Assembly: GCF_004320525.1 (NCBI RefSeq)
Contig: NZ_SIHX01000004.1
Location: 1-64,000, forward strand
Source: Arthrobacter sp. S39
GTDB lineage: Bacteria; Actinomycetota; Actinomycetes; Actinomycetales; Micrococcaceae
Direction of reading: 5' to 3'
Length of the DNA: 64,000 nt
Under the pieces are notes generated by a model. That model searched no databases, had not been told where the DNA came from, and saw only the letters and a list, made by a program, of their open reading frames with translations. The translations under genes and the position numbers were made by a program. Of this stretch, positions 22,875-31,852 are shown one piece after another. Every line of letters begins with the position of its first letter. The stretch's first letter is position 1.

Positions 22875-24173
22875 GTGGCTGAACTGAGTGGGGACTATGA
22901 AATCAGGCGCTTCGACGCCGTATCCAAGGACGAACCGGGATACGCCGAAGCGGAGAAGTGGGTCAGGGCAGTAGCTTTCGGCTTTCACGAGTCCACCCGG
23001 AGTCCCGAGCATGTGGCGAAATCCCTGGCGACGTACCGGGCTGACCGCCGTGTCCTGACCGGCGCGTACCAAACCGGTGAGGTGGCTCCCGGGTCCCTCC
23101 CGGCCGACGTTCCGGTAGCAACGTTCGGCACGCTCCGCAAGACCCTCAACATTGGCTTCGGCCGGCTCCTGGAAACCCAGATGGTCACCGCCGTGACGGT
23201 GCGGACCTCGCACCGGCGCCGCGGCCTGCTGCGCCGCATGATGTCCGAGGACCTGGACATGGCCCGGCGCGACGGCTTGGCGATAGCCGCACTGACCGCG
23301 TCCGAAGGGTCAATTTACGGAAGGTTCGGCTATGGGGTGGCCAGCTTCGAACGTACCGTGAAAGTGGATACCACCGCCCGGTTCCAGTTGAACCACCAGG
23401 CTGTGGGCACAGTGGAGGTTGCTGATCCCAAGGTGCTGCTGGACGTTGCGCCGGAAATCTTTGAACGAGTCCACCGCATAACACCGGGATCGATCGGCCG
23501 CCAGGAGTGGTACCGCCAGCTGGCCTCGGGATCCCTGGGCCGGGACGGCAAGGAGGATCCGGCCGTCAAGGTGGCACTGCACTACGGACCCGGCAACACC
23601 GTGGACGGCTACGTCTCCTACAAATTCCTGGGCTGGGACATCGAGCCCTACACCGTCGAAGTGGTGGACCTCGTGGCCGCCACCAGCGAGGCGTACCTGG
23701 AGCTCTGGCAGTTCCTGGGCGCCATCGACCTGGTGGAACGGGTCACGTGGGCCGAGGCGCCGGTGGACGATCCGCTGGCCTGGGCGCTTACCGATCCGCG
23801 GTGCATCGACTCCTCGGACGGCAGGGACATGCTCTGGCTCCGCATCCTGGACGTCCCCAAGGCACTGGAAGCCCGGCGCTATCCCGTGGACGGGCGGCTG
23901 GTCCTGGAGGTGCATGACCCGCTGGGGCTCACGGCCGGGACGTACGCCCTTGAGGCCAGCGGCGGCGAGGCCGCCGTCGTACGCCTTGAAGCGGAGGAAC
24001 AGCCTGACCTGTCCCTGGATGTCTCAGCCCTGTCATCAATTTATCTCGGTGCGGTCTGCGCGGTTACGCTGGCGGCAGCTGGGCGGATCCGCGAACACAA
24101 GCAGGGCGCGGCGCTCCAGGCCCGTGGCATGTTTGCGGTTGAACGTGCCACGCACTGCCTGACCCACTTCTAG
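22875..24173 (+). CDS. Eis-like GNAT N-acetyltransferase
   Basis: The 432-residue protein has the two GNAT lobes plus sterol-carrier-like C-terminal domain of the Eis family. QMVTAVTVRTSHRRRGLLRRMMSEDL is the acetyl-CoA loop (about residues 97-122), ALTASEGSIYGRFGYGVASF the following strand and helix, and DLVERVTWAEAPVDDPLAWALTD lies in the second lobe. LSALSSIYLGAVCAVTLAAAGRI is in the third. The last residues are THF: in mycobacterial Eis the C-terminal Phe carboxylate acts as catalytic base, and here the terminal Phe is kept. Eis enzymes acetylate amines of aminoglycosides and lysines; this member's substrate is unknown. GTG 22875 is preferred over TTG 22857. Confidence 0.88.
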   Translation: MAELSGDYEIRRFDAVSKDEPGYAEAEKWVRAVAFGFHESTRSPEHVAKSLATYRADRRVLTGAYQTGEVAPGSLPADVPVATFGTLRKTLNIGFGRLLETQMVTAVTVRTSHRRRGLLRRMMSEDLDMARRDGLAIAALTASEGSIYGRFGYGVASFERTVKVDTTARFQLNHQAVGTVEVADPKVLLDVAPEIFERVHRITPGSIGRQEWYRQLASGSLGRDGKEDPAVKVALHYGPGNTVDGYVSYKFLGWDIEPYTVEVVDLVAATSEAYLELWQFLGAIDLVERVTWAEAPVDDPLAWALTDPRCIDSSDGRDMLWLRILDVPKALEARRYPVDGRLVLEVHDPLGLTAGTYALEASGGEAAVVRLEAEEQPDLSLDVSALSSIYLGAVCAVTLAAAGRIREHKQGAALQARGMFAVERATHCLTHF

Positions 24174-24202
24174 GGGCTCCTGCCTCATCCAAGGACAAAT
24201 CC

Positions 24203-25135
24203 ATGGGGGATATTGCCGCGCCGGGGCTGACCAGCCGCCGGGCAATAGTGTTTGGCCTTACATCGGGAGTTCTCGCTGCTGTGTCGGCGTGTACTGCACC
24301 GGCAGTACCCGGGACCGGCGGGGCGGCCGTACCGGATGAACAACAGGACCTGGCCGCGGCGGTCTCGCCGGTGCAGGAAGTTCCGGACCCACCCCAGCCC
24401 CTCCCGGCGACGCCGGCAGCAGTTCACCCGCCGACGAAGGCCCAGCTTGTGGCGGAGTTTGCCGGCAAGCGGCCCACAGAATGGGGTCTGGCGGTCACGG
24501 GCGTGGTCACCAGGTCACCGGCACGCCCGGCCGTCATTACCCTGGATGCCTGCGGCGGCGCCGGCGGATCCGGCGTTGACCAGGAGTTGCTTGCCGTGCT
24601 TCGGCGGCTGGGCATTCCGGCCACCCTTTTTGTGAACGCGCGGTGGATGCAGGCGAACCGCACCCTCGCCGCCGAGCTGGGGGCAGACCCGCTCTTTGAA
24701 CTGGCCAACCATGGCTGGCTTCACCGGCCGCTGTCGGTCTCCGGTAAATCCGCCTACGGCATCGCCGGCACCGCGGGCGTCGCCGACGCTTATGACGAGC
24801 TGACGAAGTGCCAGGACGTGCTCCAGGAAGCAGCAGGGCGGCCGTCGCGCTTTTTCCGGGCAGGCACGGCCTACTACGACGACGTGGCCGCCGCGATGAC
24901 CCGTCGCCTGGGCATGCTGCCGGTGAACTTCAGCATCAACGCCGACGCCGGCGCCACGCTGCCGCCGGCAGCGGTCGCGTCCGCGTTGTCTGCTGCAGGA
25001 CCTGGAGACATTGTCATTGCGCACTTCAACAAACCAGGCAGCGGCACCGCGGCCGGCTTCCGGCAGGCGCTGCCGCGGCTGCAGGGCGGCGGCACCACCT
25101 TTGCCCGGCTCGTCGACGTGCTGCCCGCGCTTTGA
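24203..25135 (+). CDS. Polysaccharide deacetylase, probable lipoprotein
   Basis: The 310-residue product has an N-terminal signal with a twin-arginine pair (TSRRAIVFGL, residues 10-19) and lipobox VSAC with Cys30. A Pro/Ala-rich linker to about residue 85 and a NodB-type deacetylase domain follow. Metal ligands are visible as Asp115 in ITLDACGG and His160/His164 in NHGWLH. PATLFVNARWM, RFFRAGTAYYDDV and DIVIAHFNKPGSGTAAGFRQALP complete the family motifs. It probably removes acetyl groups from peptidoglycan or an extracellular glycan. The RR plus lipobox combination suggests export as a folded lipoprotein via Tat. The rpsA promoter begins inside its last codons. Confidence 0.83.
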   Translation: MGDIAAPGLTSRRAIVFGLTSGVLAAVSACTAPAVPGTGGAAVPDEQQDLAAAVSPVQEVPDPPQPLPATPAAVHPPTKAQLVAEFAGKRPTEWGLAVTGVVTRSPARPAVITLDACGGAGGSGVDQELLAVLRRLGIPATLFVNARWMQANRTLAAELGADPLFELANHGWLHRPLSVSGKSAYGIAGTAGVADAYDELTKCQDVLQEAAGRPSRFFRAGTAYYDDVAAAMTRRLGMLPVNFSINADAGATLPPAAVASALSAAGPGDIVIAHFNKPGSGTAAGFRQALPRLQGGGTTFARLVDVLPAL

Positions 25136-25161
25136 CCCCCGTTGGCCGCAGCGACTAGAAT
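25132..25161 (+). promoter_or_regulatory. rpsA promoter
   Basis: TTGACC (25132-25137) and TAGAAT (25156-25161) are 18 bases apart, a good match to the housekeeping sigma-70 type consensus. The -35 overlaps the stop codon of the deacetylase gene. The resulting rpsA leader would be about 150 bases long. Confidence 0.65.
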
Positions 25162-25208
25162 AAACGGGCGTGTACTACGTGCACGTATCTACAATCCACA
25201 AAATCAGG

Positions 25209-25292
25209 ATGACCCGGCAGATCCTTGTGAGCTGCCGAGACCTGCGCCTGCGTTCCATTAACGCGGGCGCGGTGGTTCGCCTGACCGACTAA
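25209..25292 (+). CDS. Possible 27-residue upstream ORF in the rpsA leader
   Basis: ATG 25209 opens a 28-codon frame (product MTRQILVSCRDLRLRSINA... ending VVRLTD) that stops at TAA 25290-25292, 25 bases before rpsA. AGGA touches the ATG, so the spacing is poor. Inside it GGCAG and CTGCC can form a hairpin near 25217-25237. It is either a leader peptide or chance; an open frame of this length is common at this GC content. Confidence 0.25.
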   Translation: MTRQILVSCRDLRLRSINAGAVVRLTD

Positions 25293-25317
25293 CTATCCAC
25301 AACGGAGCCCCTACTAC

Positions 25318-26793
25318 ATGACCATCACCTCCACCGAGAAGCCCGGTACCCCCGTAGTCGCCATTAACGACATCGGTACCGCTGAGGACTTCCTCGCAGC
25401 AGTCGACGCCACCATCAAGTACTTCAACGACGGAGACCTCGTCGAAGGTACCGTCGTCAAGGTCGACCGCGATGAAGTTCTGCTCGACATCGGTTACAAG
25501 ACCGAAGGTGTCATCCCCTCCCGCGAGCTGTCCATCAAGCACGACGTTGATCCCGGAGACGTTGTCTCCGTAGGCGATCTCGTCGAAGCCCTGGTGCTCA
25601 CCAAGGAAGACAAAGAAGGCCGCCTGATCCTCTCCAAGAAGCGCGCTCAGTACGAGCGCGCCTGGGGCGACATCGAGAAGGTCAAGGAAGAAGACGGTGT
25701 TGTCACCGGTACCGTCATCGAGGTTGTCAAGGGTGGTCTTATCCTCGACATCGGTCTGCGCGGCTTCCTGCCCGCATCCCTCGTCGAGATGCGCCGTGTG
25801 CGCGACCTTGCTCCGTACATCGGTCAGCAGATCGAAGCCAAGATCATCGAGCTGGACAAGAACCGCAACAACGTTGTGCTGTCCCGCCGTGCATGGCTCG
25901 AGCAGACCCAGTCCGAGGTCCGCTCCACGTTCCTCAACAAGCTGGAAAAGGGCCAGGTCCGTCCCGGCGTCGTTTCCTCCATCGTCAACTTCGGTGCATT
26001 CGTGGACCTGGGCGGCGTAGACGGCCTCGTTCACGTTTCCGAGCTGTCCTGGAAGCACATCGACCACCCGTCCGAGGTTGTCGAAGTTGGCCAGGAAGTC
26101 ACCGTCGAGGTTCTCGAGGTCGACCTGGACCGCGAGCGTGTTTCCCTGTCGCTCAAGGCTACGCAGGAAGATCCGTGGCAGACCTTCGCCCGCACCCACG
26201 CCCTCGGGCAGGTTGTTCCGGGTAAGGTCACCAAGCTCGTTCCGTTCGGTGCGTTCGTTCGCGTCGAAGACGGCATCGAAGGCCTCGTGCACATCTCCGA
26301 GCTGGCTGTCCGCCACGTGGAGCTGGCTGAGCAGGTTGTCTCCGTTGGCGACGAGCTGTTCGTCAAGGTCATCGACATCGACCTCGAGCGCCGCCGCATC
26401 TCCCTCTCCCTCAAGCAGGCTAACGAGGGCGTTGACGCCGACAGCACCGAATTCGATCCGGCTCTCTACGGCATGGCCGCTGAGTACGACGAAGAGGGCA
26501 ACTACAAGTACCCGGAGGGCTTCGACCCGGAGTCCAACGAGTGGCTTGAAGGCTACGAGAACCAGCGCGCCGCCTGGGAGCAGCAGTACGCTGACGCCCA
26601 GACCCGCTGGGAAGCACACAAGAAGCAGGTTGCCCAGCACGCTGCCGACGACGCTGCAGCTGCAACGTCCGGTGACAGCGATTCCGGCACCACCAGCTAC
26701 TCCTCCGAGCCTGCTGCAGCCGAGACCGGTGCAGGCACGCTTGCTTCGGACGAGGCTCTTGCCGCTCTGCGCGAGAAGCTGACCGGCAACTAA
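25318..26793 (+). CDS. rpsA: 30S ribosomal protein S1
   Basis: The 491-residue protein has four S1/OB-fold RNA-binding repeats, as usual in actinobacteria, against six in E. coli. They are DLVEGTVVKVDRDEVLLDIGYKTEGVIPSREL (about 40-110), EDGVVTGTVIEVVKGGLILDIGLRGFLPASL (about 124-190), GQVRPGVVSSIVNFGAFVDLGGVDGLVHVSEL (about 210-280) and GQVVPGKVTKLVPFGAFVRVEDGIEGLVHISEL (about 297-365). An acidic Gln/Ala/Ser-rich tail follows. S1 helps recruit mRNAs with weak or absent Shine-Dalgarno sequences, which is relevant to the many leaderless starts in this window. Its codons are more biased to C-ending optimal forms than its neighbours', as expected for a highly expressed gene. A perfect hairpin follows at 26829-26855. 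Confidence 0.97.
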   Translation: MTITSTEKPGTPVVAINDIGTAEDFLAAVDATIKYFNDGDLVEGTVVKVDRDEVLLDIGYKTEGVIPSRELSIKHDVDPGDVVSVGDLVEALVLTKEDKEGRLILSKKRAQYERAWGDIEKVKEEDGVVTGTVIEVVKGGLILDIGLRGFLPASLVEMRRVRDLAPYIGQQIEAKIIELDKNRNNVVLSRRAWLEQTQSEVRSTFLNKLEKGQVRPGVVSSIVNFGAFVDLGGVDGLVHVSELSWKHIDHPSEVVEVGQEVTVEVLEVDLDRERVSLSLKATQEDPWQTFARTHALGQVVPGKVTKLVPFGAFVRVEDGIEGLVHISELAVRHVELAEQVVSVGDELFVKVIDIDLERRRISLSLKQANEGVDADSTEFDPALYGMAAEYDEEGNYKYPEGFDPESNEWLEGYENQRAAWEQQYADAQTRWEAHKKQVAQHAADDAAAATSGDSDSGTTSYSSEPAAAETGAGTLASDEALAALREKLTGN

Positions 26794-26828
26794 TTGCCAC
26801 CGGCCCGGGGCTTCCCGGGCTGACACAA

Positions 26829-26855
26829 CGGGCCCCTGCGAAATGCAGGGGCCCG
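26829..26855 (+). terminator. Terminator hairpin after rpsA
   Basis: CGGGCCCCTGC and GCAGGGGCCCG form a perfect 11-base stem around GAAAT, with an outer ACAC/GTGT pair and a short T-run after it. It separates rpsA from the convergent GNAT gene and may act in both directions. Confidence 0.7.
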
Positions 26856-26944
26856 CTGTGTTTAACCCGCGACGTTCAACAGCTCAACTGACTGGCACCT
26901 AACGCTCCCCAACGCGCGTTTCGGTGCGTCTGCTGCGAGTCAGT

Positions 26945-27439
26945 TCAGAGCACGACGGCGGCACTCACCGCGCCGCCGTCGTCGTGCGTCAGCTGGGCGC
27001 CCGCCGCAGCCAGGAGGCGCTGGGCGCCGATGTTGCCCGCCGTCGTCCGGGCGACGACCTGCCGCAGTCCTGAATGGCGGGCTTCCACCAGGACCAGGTC
27101 CAGGGCAGCGGAGCCGACCCCGCGGCCGCGAAAGCTTCGGCCCAGCCAGATGCCGGTTTCCACTGAATCAGGTCCGGTACGCTTCAGCCTGACGGAACCG
27201 GCGGGGCTGCCATCGCACAGAATGGCCCAACTCTTTTCCCTGGCAGGCCCGTCCAGGCCCGCCGCCGCAGACCGGTGGTAGGCGCGGAACCAGTCAATCC
27301 GTGCGGCGTTCCAACCGGTCCCGTCGCCAACCGGGGGAGTGACTTCGTCCGGCGACGCATCGTCCATGGCGAGGGCCAGGAGCCGCTCCAGCGTGGTCTC
27401 ATCGACGTCAGCCAGCCGGACGTCAGGGGAGCGGGACAT
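26945..27439 (-). CDS. GNAT-family N-acetyltransferase
   Basis: The 164-residue protein has the GNAT fold. SVRLKRTGPDSVETGIWLGRSFRGRGVGSAALDLVLVEARHSG includes the acetyl-CoA pyrophosphate loop (RGRGVGSAA, motif A, about residues 103-111), and LRQVVARTTAGNIGAQRLLAAAGAQ is motif B. The N-terminal part with WNAARIDWFRAYHRSA is longer than minimal members. The substrate cannot be assigned. ATG 27439 lies inside the end of the yigZ gene (17-base overlap), so the two are cotranscribed and probably translationally coupled. Confidence 0.82.
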   Translation of the reverse strand: MSRSPDVRLADVDETTLERLLALAMDDASPDEVTPPVGDGTGWNAARIDWFRAYHRSAAAGLDGPAREKSWAILCDGSPAGSVRLKRTGPDSVETGIWLGRSFRGRGVGSAALDLVLVEARHSGLRQVVARTTAGNIGAQRLLAAAGAQLTHDDGGAVSAAVVL

Positions 27440-28112
27440 CGATCCACTCCGTTCCGCCGGGCGTCAGCGCGGCCTTCCCGCCGGTGAGGGACAGGACCCG
27501 GTCTGACGCCGCGGCGATGTCGGCCTGTTCATCGGGGATGGCCAGGCGCAGGATGGTGTCCTGGGCACCGTAGCTGGTTTCAGACATCACGAACCCGGCT
27601 GTCCGCAGGTCGTTCTCCAGGCGGCCCGCAGCTGCGTGGGGAACCGACGCCTCGCAGATCCGCAGCCGGCGGCGCCGGACCAACGGGGTGAGTTCCAGCG
27701 CGGCGGACACCGACTCTGAATAGGCACGCACCAGCCCGCCGGCGCCCAGCAGCACGCCGCCAAAATAGCGCACGACGACGGCACTGACGTCACTGAGGTC
27801 CGCCTGACCCGGCGTGGTTTCCCGTTTGATGAGTGCTTCCAGCATCGGGATACCGGCCGTGCCGGACGGCTCGCCGTCGTCATTGGAACGCTGGATGTCC
27901 CGGTCCGGTCCGAGGACAAACGCTGAACAGTGGTGGCGGGCGTCGTGGAATTCCCGGCGCAGGCCAGCCACCAGGTCGCGGGCGGATTCCTCGTTGCCGG
28001 CGCGCCGCAGGACCGTGATGAACCTGGACCGTTTGATTTCGATCTCGTGCCGGAAGTCCGGGCCCGCCGCCAGCGTGGTGTAGGACGTGGCGCGGCTCTC
28101 TTCGTCTTGCAC
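27423..28112 (-). CDS. YigZ/IMPACT family protein
   Basis: The 229-residue protein has the IMPACT domain (about residues 20-135: EIEIKRSRFITVLRRAGNEESARDLVAGLRREFHDARHHCSAFVLG, SNDDGEPSGTAGIPMLEALI, VVVRYFGGVLLGAGGLVRAYSESV) followed by a DUF1949-type ferredoxin-like domain (about 145-215). E. coli YigZ and yeast IMPACT are linked to translation regulation, but the bacterial role is unclear. GTG 28112 is chosen because TAGACT lies 6 bases upstream of it. The GNAT gene starts within its last 17 bases. Confidence 0.88.
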   Translation of the reverse strand: MQDEESRATSYTTLAAGPDFRHEIEIKRSRFITVLRRAGNEESARDLVAGLRREFHDARHHCSAFVLGPDRDIQRSNDDGEPSGTAGIPMLEALIKRETTPGQADLSDVSAVVVRYFGGVLLGAGGLVRAYSESVSAALELTPLVRRRRLRICEASVPHAAAGRLENDLRTAGFVMSETSYGAQDTILRLAIPDEQADIAAASDRVLSLTGGKAALTPGGTEWIDVPLP

Positions 28113-28118
28113 CGCACA

Positions 28119-28124
28119 AGTCTA
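28119..28124 (-). promoter_or_regulatory. -10 element of yigZ, leaderless
   Basis: TAGACT on the minus strand is followed by 6 bases and GTG 28112. Confidence 0.5.
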
Positions 28125-28140
28125 ATCCCCACCGCCTCCC

Positions 28141-28227
28141 TCACCTCGCTGCGCTCGGCCAGGGAACCCCGGCGGCGTGGGCCCATCCACCGCCGTCCTC
28201 ACCTCGCTGCGCTCGGCCAGGGAACCC
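28141..28227 (+). repeat. Two copies of a 29-base direct repeat
   Basis: The unit from 28141 to 28169 (TCACCTCGCTGCGCTCGGCC then AGGGAACCC) recurs exactly at 28199-28227, a period of 58 bases. The CTCGCTGCGCTCGG core is partly self-complementary. The repeats fill the gap between the divergent yigZ and coaE genes and contain no open frame of note. They look like a small interspersed intergenic repeat rather than a CRISPR. Confidence 0.75.
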
Positions 28228-28240
28228 GGGCGGTGGGGAC

Positions 28241-28246
28241 TAGGCT
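28241..28246 (+). promoter_or_regulatory. -10 element of coaE, leaderless
   Basis: TAGGCT is followed by exactly 6 bases and GTG 28253. It lies just after the second copy of the 29-base repeat. Confidence 0.5.
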
Positions 28247-28252
28247 GGTGGG

Positions 28253-29473
28253 GTGCTGAAGATCGGGTTGACGGGCGGCATCGCCTCGGGGAAGTCAGTG
28301 GTGGCCTCACGCCTGGCGGCATTGGGTGCCGTGCTGGTGGACGCCGACGCCCTGGCCCGGGACGTGGTGGAACCGGGAACGCCTGGACTGGCGCGCGTCG
28401 TGGAGGCCTTCGGCCCGGGGATCCTGGACGCGGCGGGCCGGCTCGACCGCCCTGCCCTCGGCGCGATTGTGTTCCAGGACCCGTCACGCAGGGACGTGCT
28501 CAACGGCATCATCCATCCACTGGTCCGGGAAGCGGCTGCCGGCATCGTTGCCACAGCGGGCGACGGCGACATCGTGGTCCAGGACATTCCCCTCCTCGTC
28601 GAAACCGGCCAGGGCAGCAGTTTCCACCTCGTTCTAGTGGTCGACGCCCCGGACGACATCCGGATCCGGCGCATGGCGGAACACCGCGGCATGAGCCCCG
28701 GCGAGGCCGCATCCCGCATGGCCGCCCAGGCCAGCCGGGAGGAGCGCAACGCCGCTGCTGACGTGGTGCTGGAGAACGCGGGAAGCCGGGACCAGCTGCT
28801 TGCCACCGTGGATTCACTGTGGGCTGACAGGCTCCTGCCCTTCGCGGACAACCTCCGGCGCGGGATCCGCGCACGCCGCATTGACGGGCCGACGCTGCGG
28901 GCGCACCAGGATGACTGGGCTCACCAGGCGGCACGCATCGGTGCACGGATCCTGACCGCCGCCCCGGACGACCTCCTGGCGGTTGACCACATCGGCTCCA
29001 CGGCAGTGTCCGGGCTGGCGGCCAAGGACGTCCTGGACCTCCAGGTCACCGTTTCCGATCTGGCGGTCGCCGACCGGATCGGCCCTGCCCTGGCCGCTGC
29101 CGGGTTCCCGTCCGTCCCAGGCGTCCAGGCTGACACGCCCAAGCCGGAACAGCCCGATCCGGAGCTGTGGCAGAAGCGGTTTCATGCAAACGCCGACCCA
29201 GGCAGGGCCGTGAACCTCCACGTCCGGGCGGCCGGCTCGCCGGGCTGGCGGTATGCGCTGCTGTTCCGGGACTGGCTGCGCAGCGACCGCGCCGCCGTCG
29301 TGATGTACGAAGCCCACAAGCGCGAACTGTCCGGGCGGCATTCCGGCGATACCGGCACGGCCAGGTACGCCGACGCGAAGGAACCTTGGTTCACTGACGT
29401 TGCGTGGCCGCTGATGGATGAGTGGGCCCGCCGCGCGGGGTGGGTGCCGCCGTCGTACCCTGTTCGCCGGTAA
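28253..29473 (+). CDS. coaE: Dephospho-CoA kinase fused to a GrpB (UPF0157) domain
   Basis: The 406-residue product joins two enzymes. Residues 1-200 are dephospho-CoA kinase, the last step of CoA synthesis, with P-loop GLTGGIASGKS (5-15), VDADALARDVVEPG, IVVQDIPLLVETG and MAAQASREER. Residues 205-400 form a GrpB/UPF0157 nucleotidyltransferase-fold domain with LAVDHIGSTAVSGLAAKDVLDLQV (the HIGSTAVPGL motif, Pro to Ser here), VNLHVR, YALLFRDWLRSD and YADAKEPWFTDV. The same fusion is known in Mycobacterium and other actinobacteria; the GrpB part has been reported to aid folding or stability of CoaE, and its own activity is unclear. GTG 28253 follows a -10 element by 6 bases. Confidence 0.93.
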   Translation: MLKIGLTGGIASGKSVVASRLAALGAVLVDADALARDVVEPGTPGLARVVEAFGPGILDAAGRLDRPALGAIVFQDPSRRDVLNGIIHPLVREAAAGIVATAGDGDIVVQDIPLLVETGQGSSFHLVLVVDAPDDIRIRRMAEHRGMSPGEAASRMAAQASREERNAAADVVLENAGSRDQLLATVDSLWADRLLPFADNLRRGIRARRIDGPTLRAHQDDWAHQAARIGARILTAAPDDLLAVDHIGSTAVSGLAAKDVLDLQVTVSDLAVADRIGPALAAAGFPSVPGVQADTPKPEQPDPELWQKRFHANADPGRAVNLHVRAAGSPGWRYALLFRDWLRSDRAAVVMYEAHKRELSGRHSGDTGTARYADAKEPWFTDVAWPLMDEWARRAGWVPPSYPVRR

Positions 29474-29505
29474 CTGATCCGGCTGTTCCTGTCGGTCCCC
29501 GGTTG

Positions 29506-29516
29506 TAGATTAGATT
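29506..29516 (+). promoter_or_regulatory. Overlapping -10 elements of uvrB, leaderless
   Basis: TAGATT occurs at 29506-29511 and again at 29511-29516. The first is 6 bases from ATG 29518, giving a leaderless transcript. No LexA-type box is seen nearby. Confidence 0.5.
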
Positions 29517-29517
29517 C

Positions 29518-31617
<2,100 letters not shown>

Positions 31618-31661
31618 CACGGCGGCGGGGTTACGCCCCACTTGGGCATGTACGGCCGAAA

Positions 31662-31675
31662 CACGTTCGAACGTG
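31662..31675. promoter_or_regulatory. Perfect 14-base palindrome upstream of the terC leader
   Basis: CACGTTCGAACGTG is perfectly self-complementary and lies about 35 bases upstream of the likely transcription start of the terC leader. It could be an operator for a dimeric regulator. It is not a LexA box, which needs a 4-base spacer. Confidence 0.45.
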
Positions 31676-31703
31676 GGGTGCTGCCTGCTGTACAGTTAAC
31701 GTC

Positions 31704-31821
31704 ACGTAGGGGAGTATCCCGAGCGCTACGATCGTCAACACGCCAGGCATGGTTGCCTGGCCGGGCGTAGCGGGCCGCCACATCAGCACCAAGTGCACAG
31801 GCTGGCCGGAGAGACTTACAC
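31704..31821 (+). ncRNA. yybP-ykoY type (Mn2+-sensing) riboswitch candidate
   Basis: The leader of terC has the two strands that form the metal site of the yybP-ykoY family. GTAGGGGAGTA is at 31706-31716 and GGAGAGACTTAC at 31808-31819; P1 pairs GTAG with TTAC, and the internal arms fold between them (CGAGCGCTACG and CCAGGCATGGTTGCCTGG regions). The family binds Mn2+ and activates exporters such as MntP and TerC-type proteins, which is exactly the downstream gene. Recognition is by consensus only; the second conserved loop reads GGAGAGAC rather than the more usual GCCGAGAC. No expression-platform terminator is obvious, so control may be translational. Confidence 0.68.
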
Positions 31822-31852
31822 CGCTTCTCTGTACCCTGCGAAAGGCTACCCT

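Noticed and set aside
25258..26826. 522-codon minus-strand open frame opposite rpsA
   Set aside because: rpsA has four perfect S1 domains here; the reverse frame is open because of the strong codon bias of a highly expressed gene.
28141..28227. CRISPR-like repeat-spacer pattern
   Set aside because: Only two repeat copies with one 29-base gap, no cas genes and no leader; treated as an intergenic repeat.
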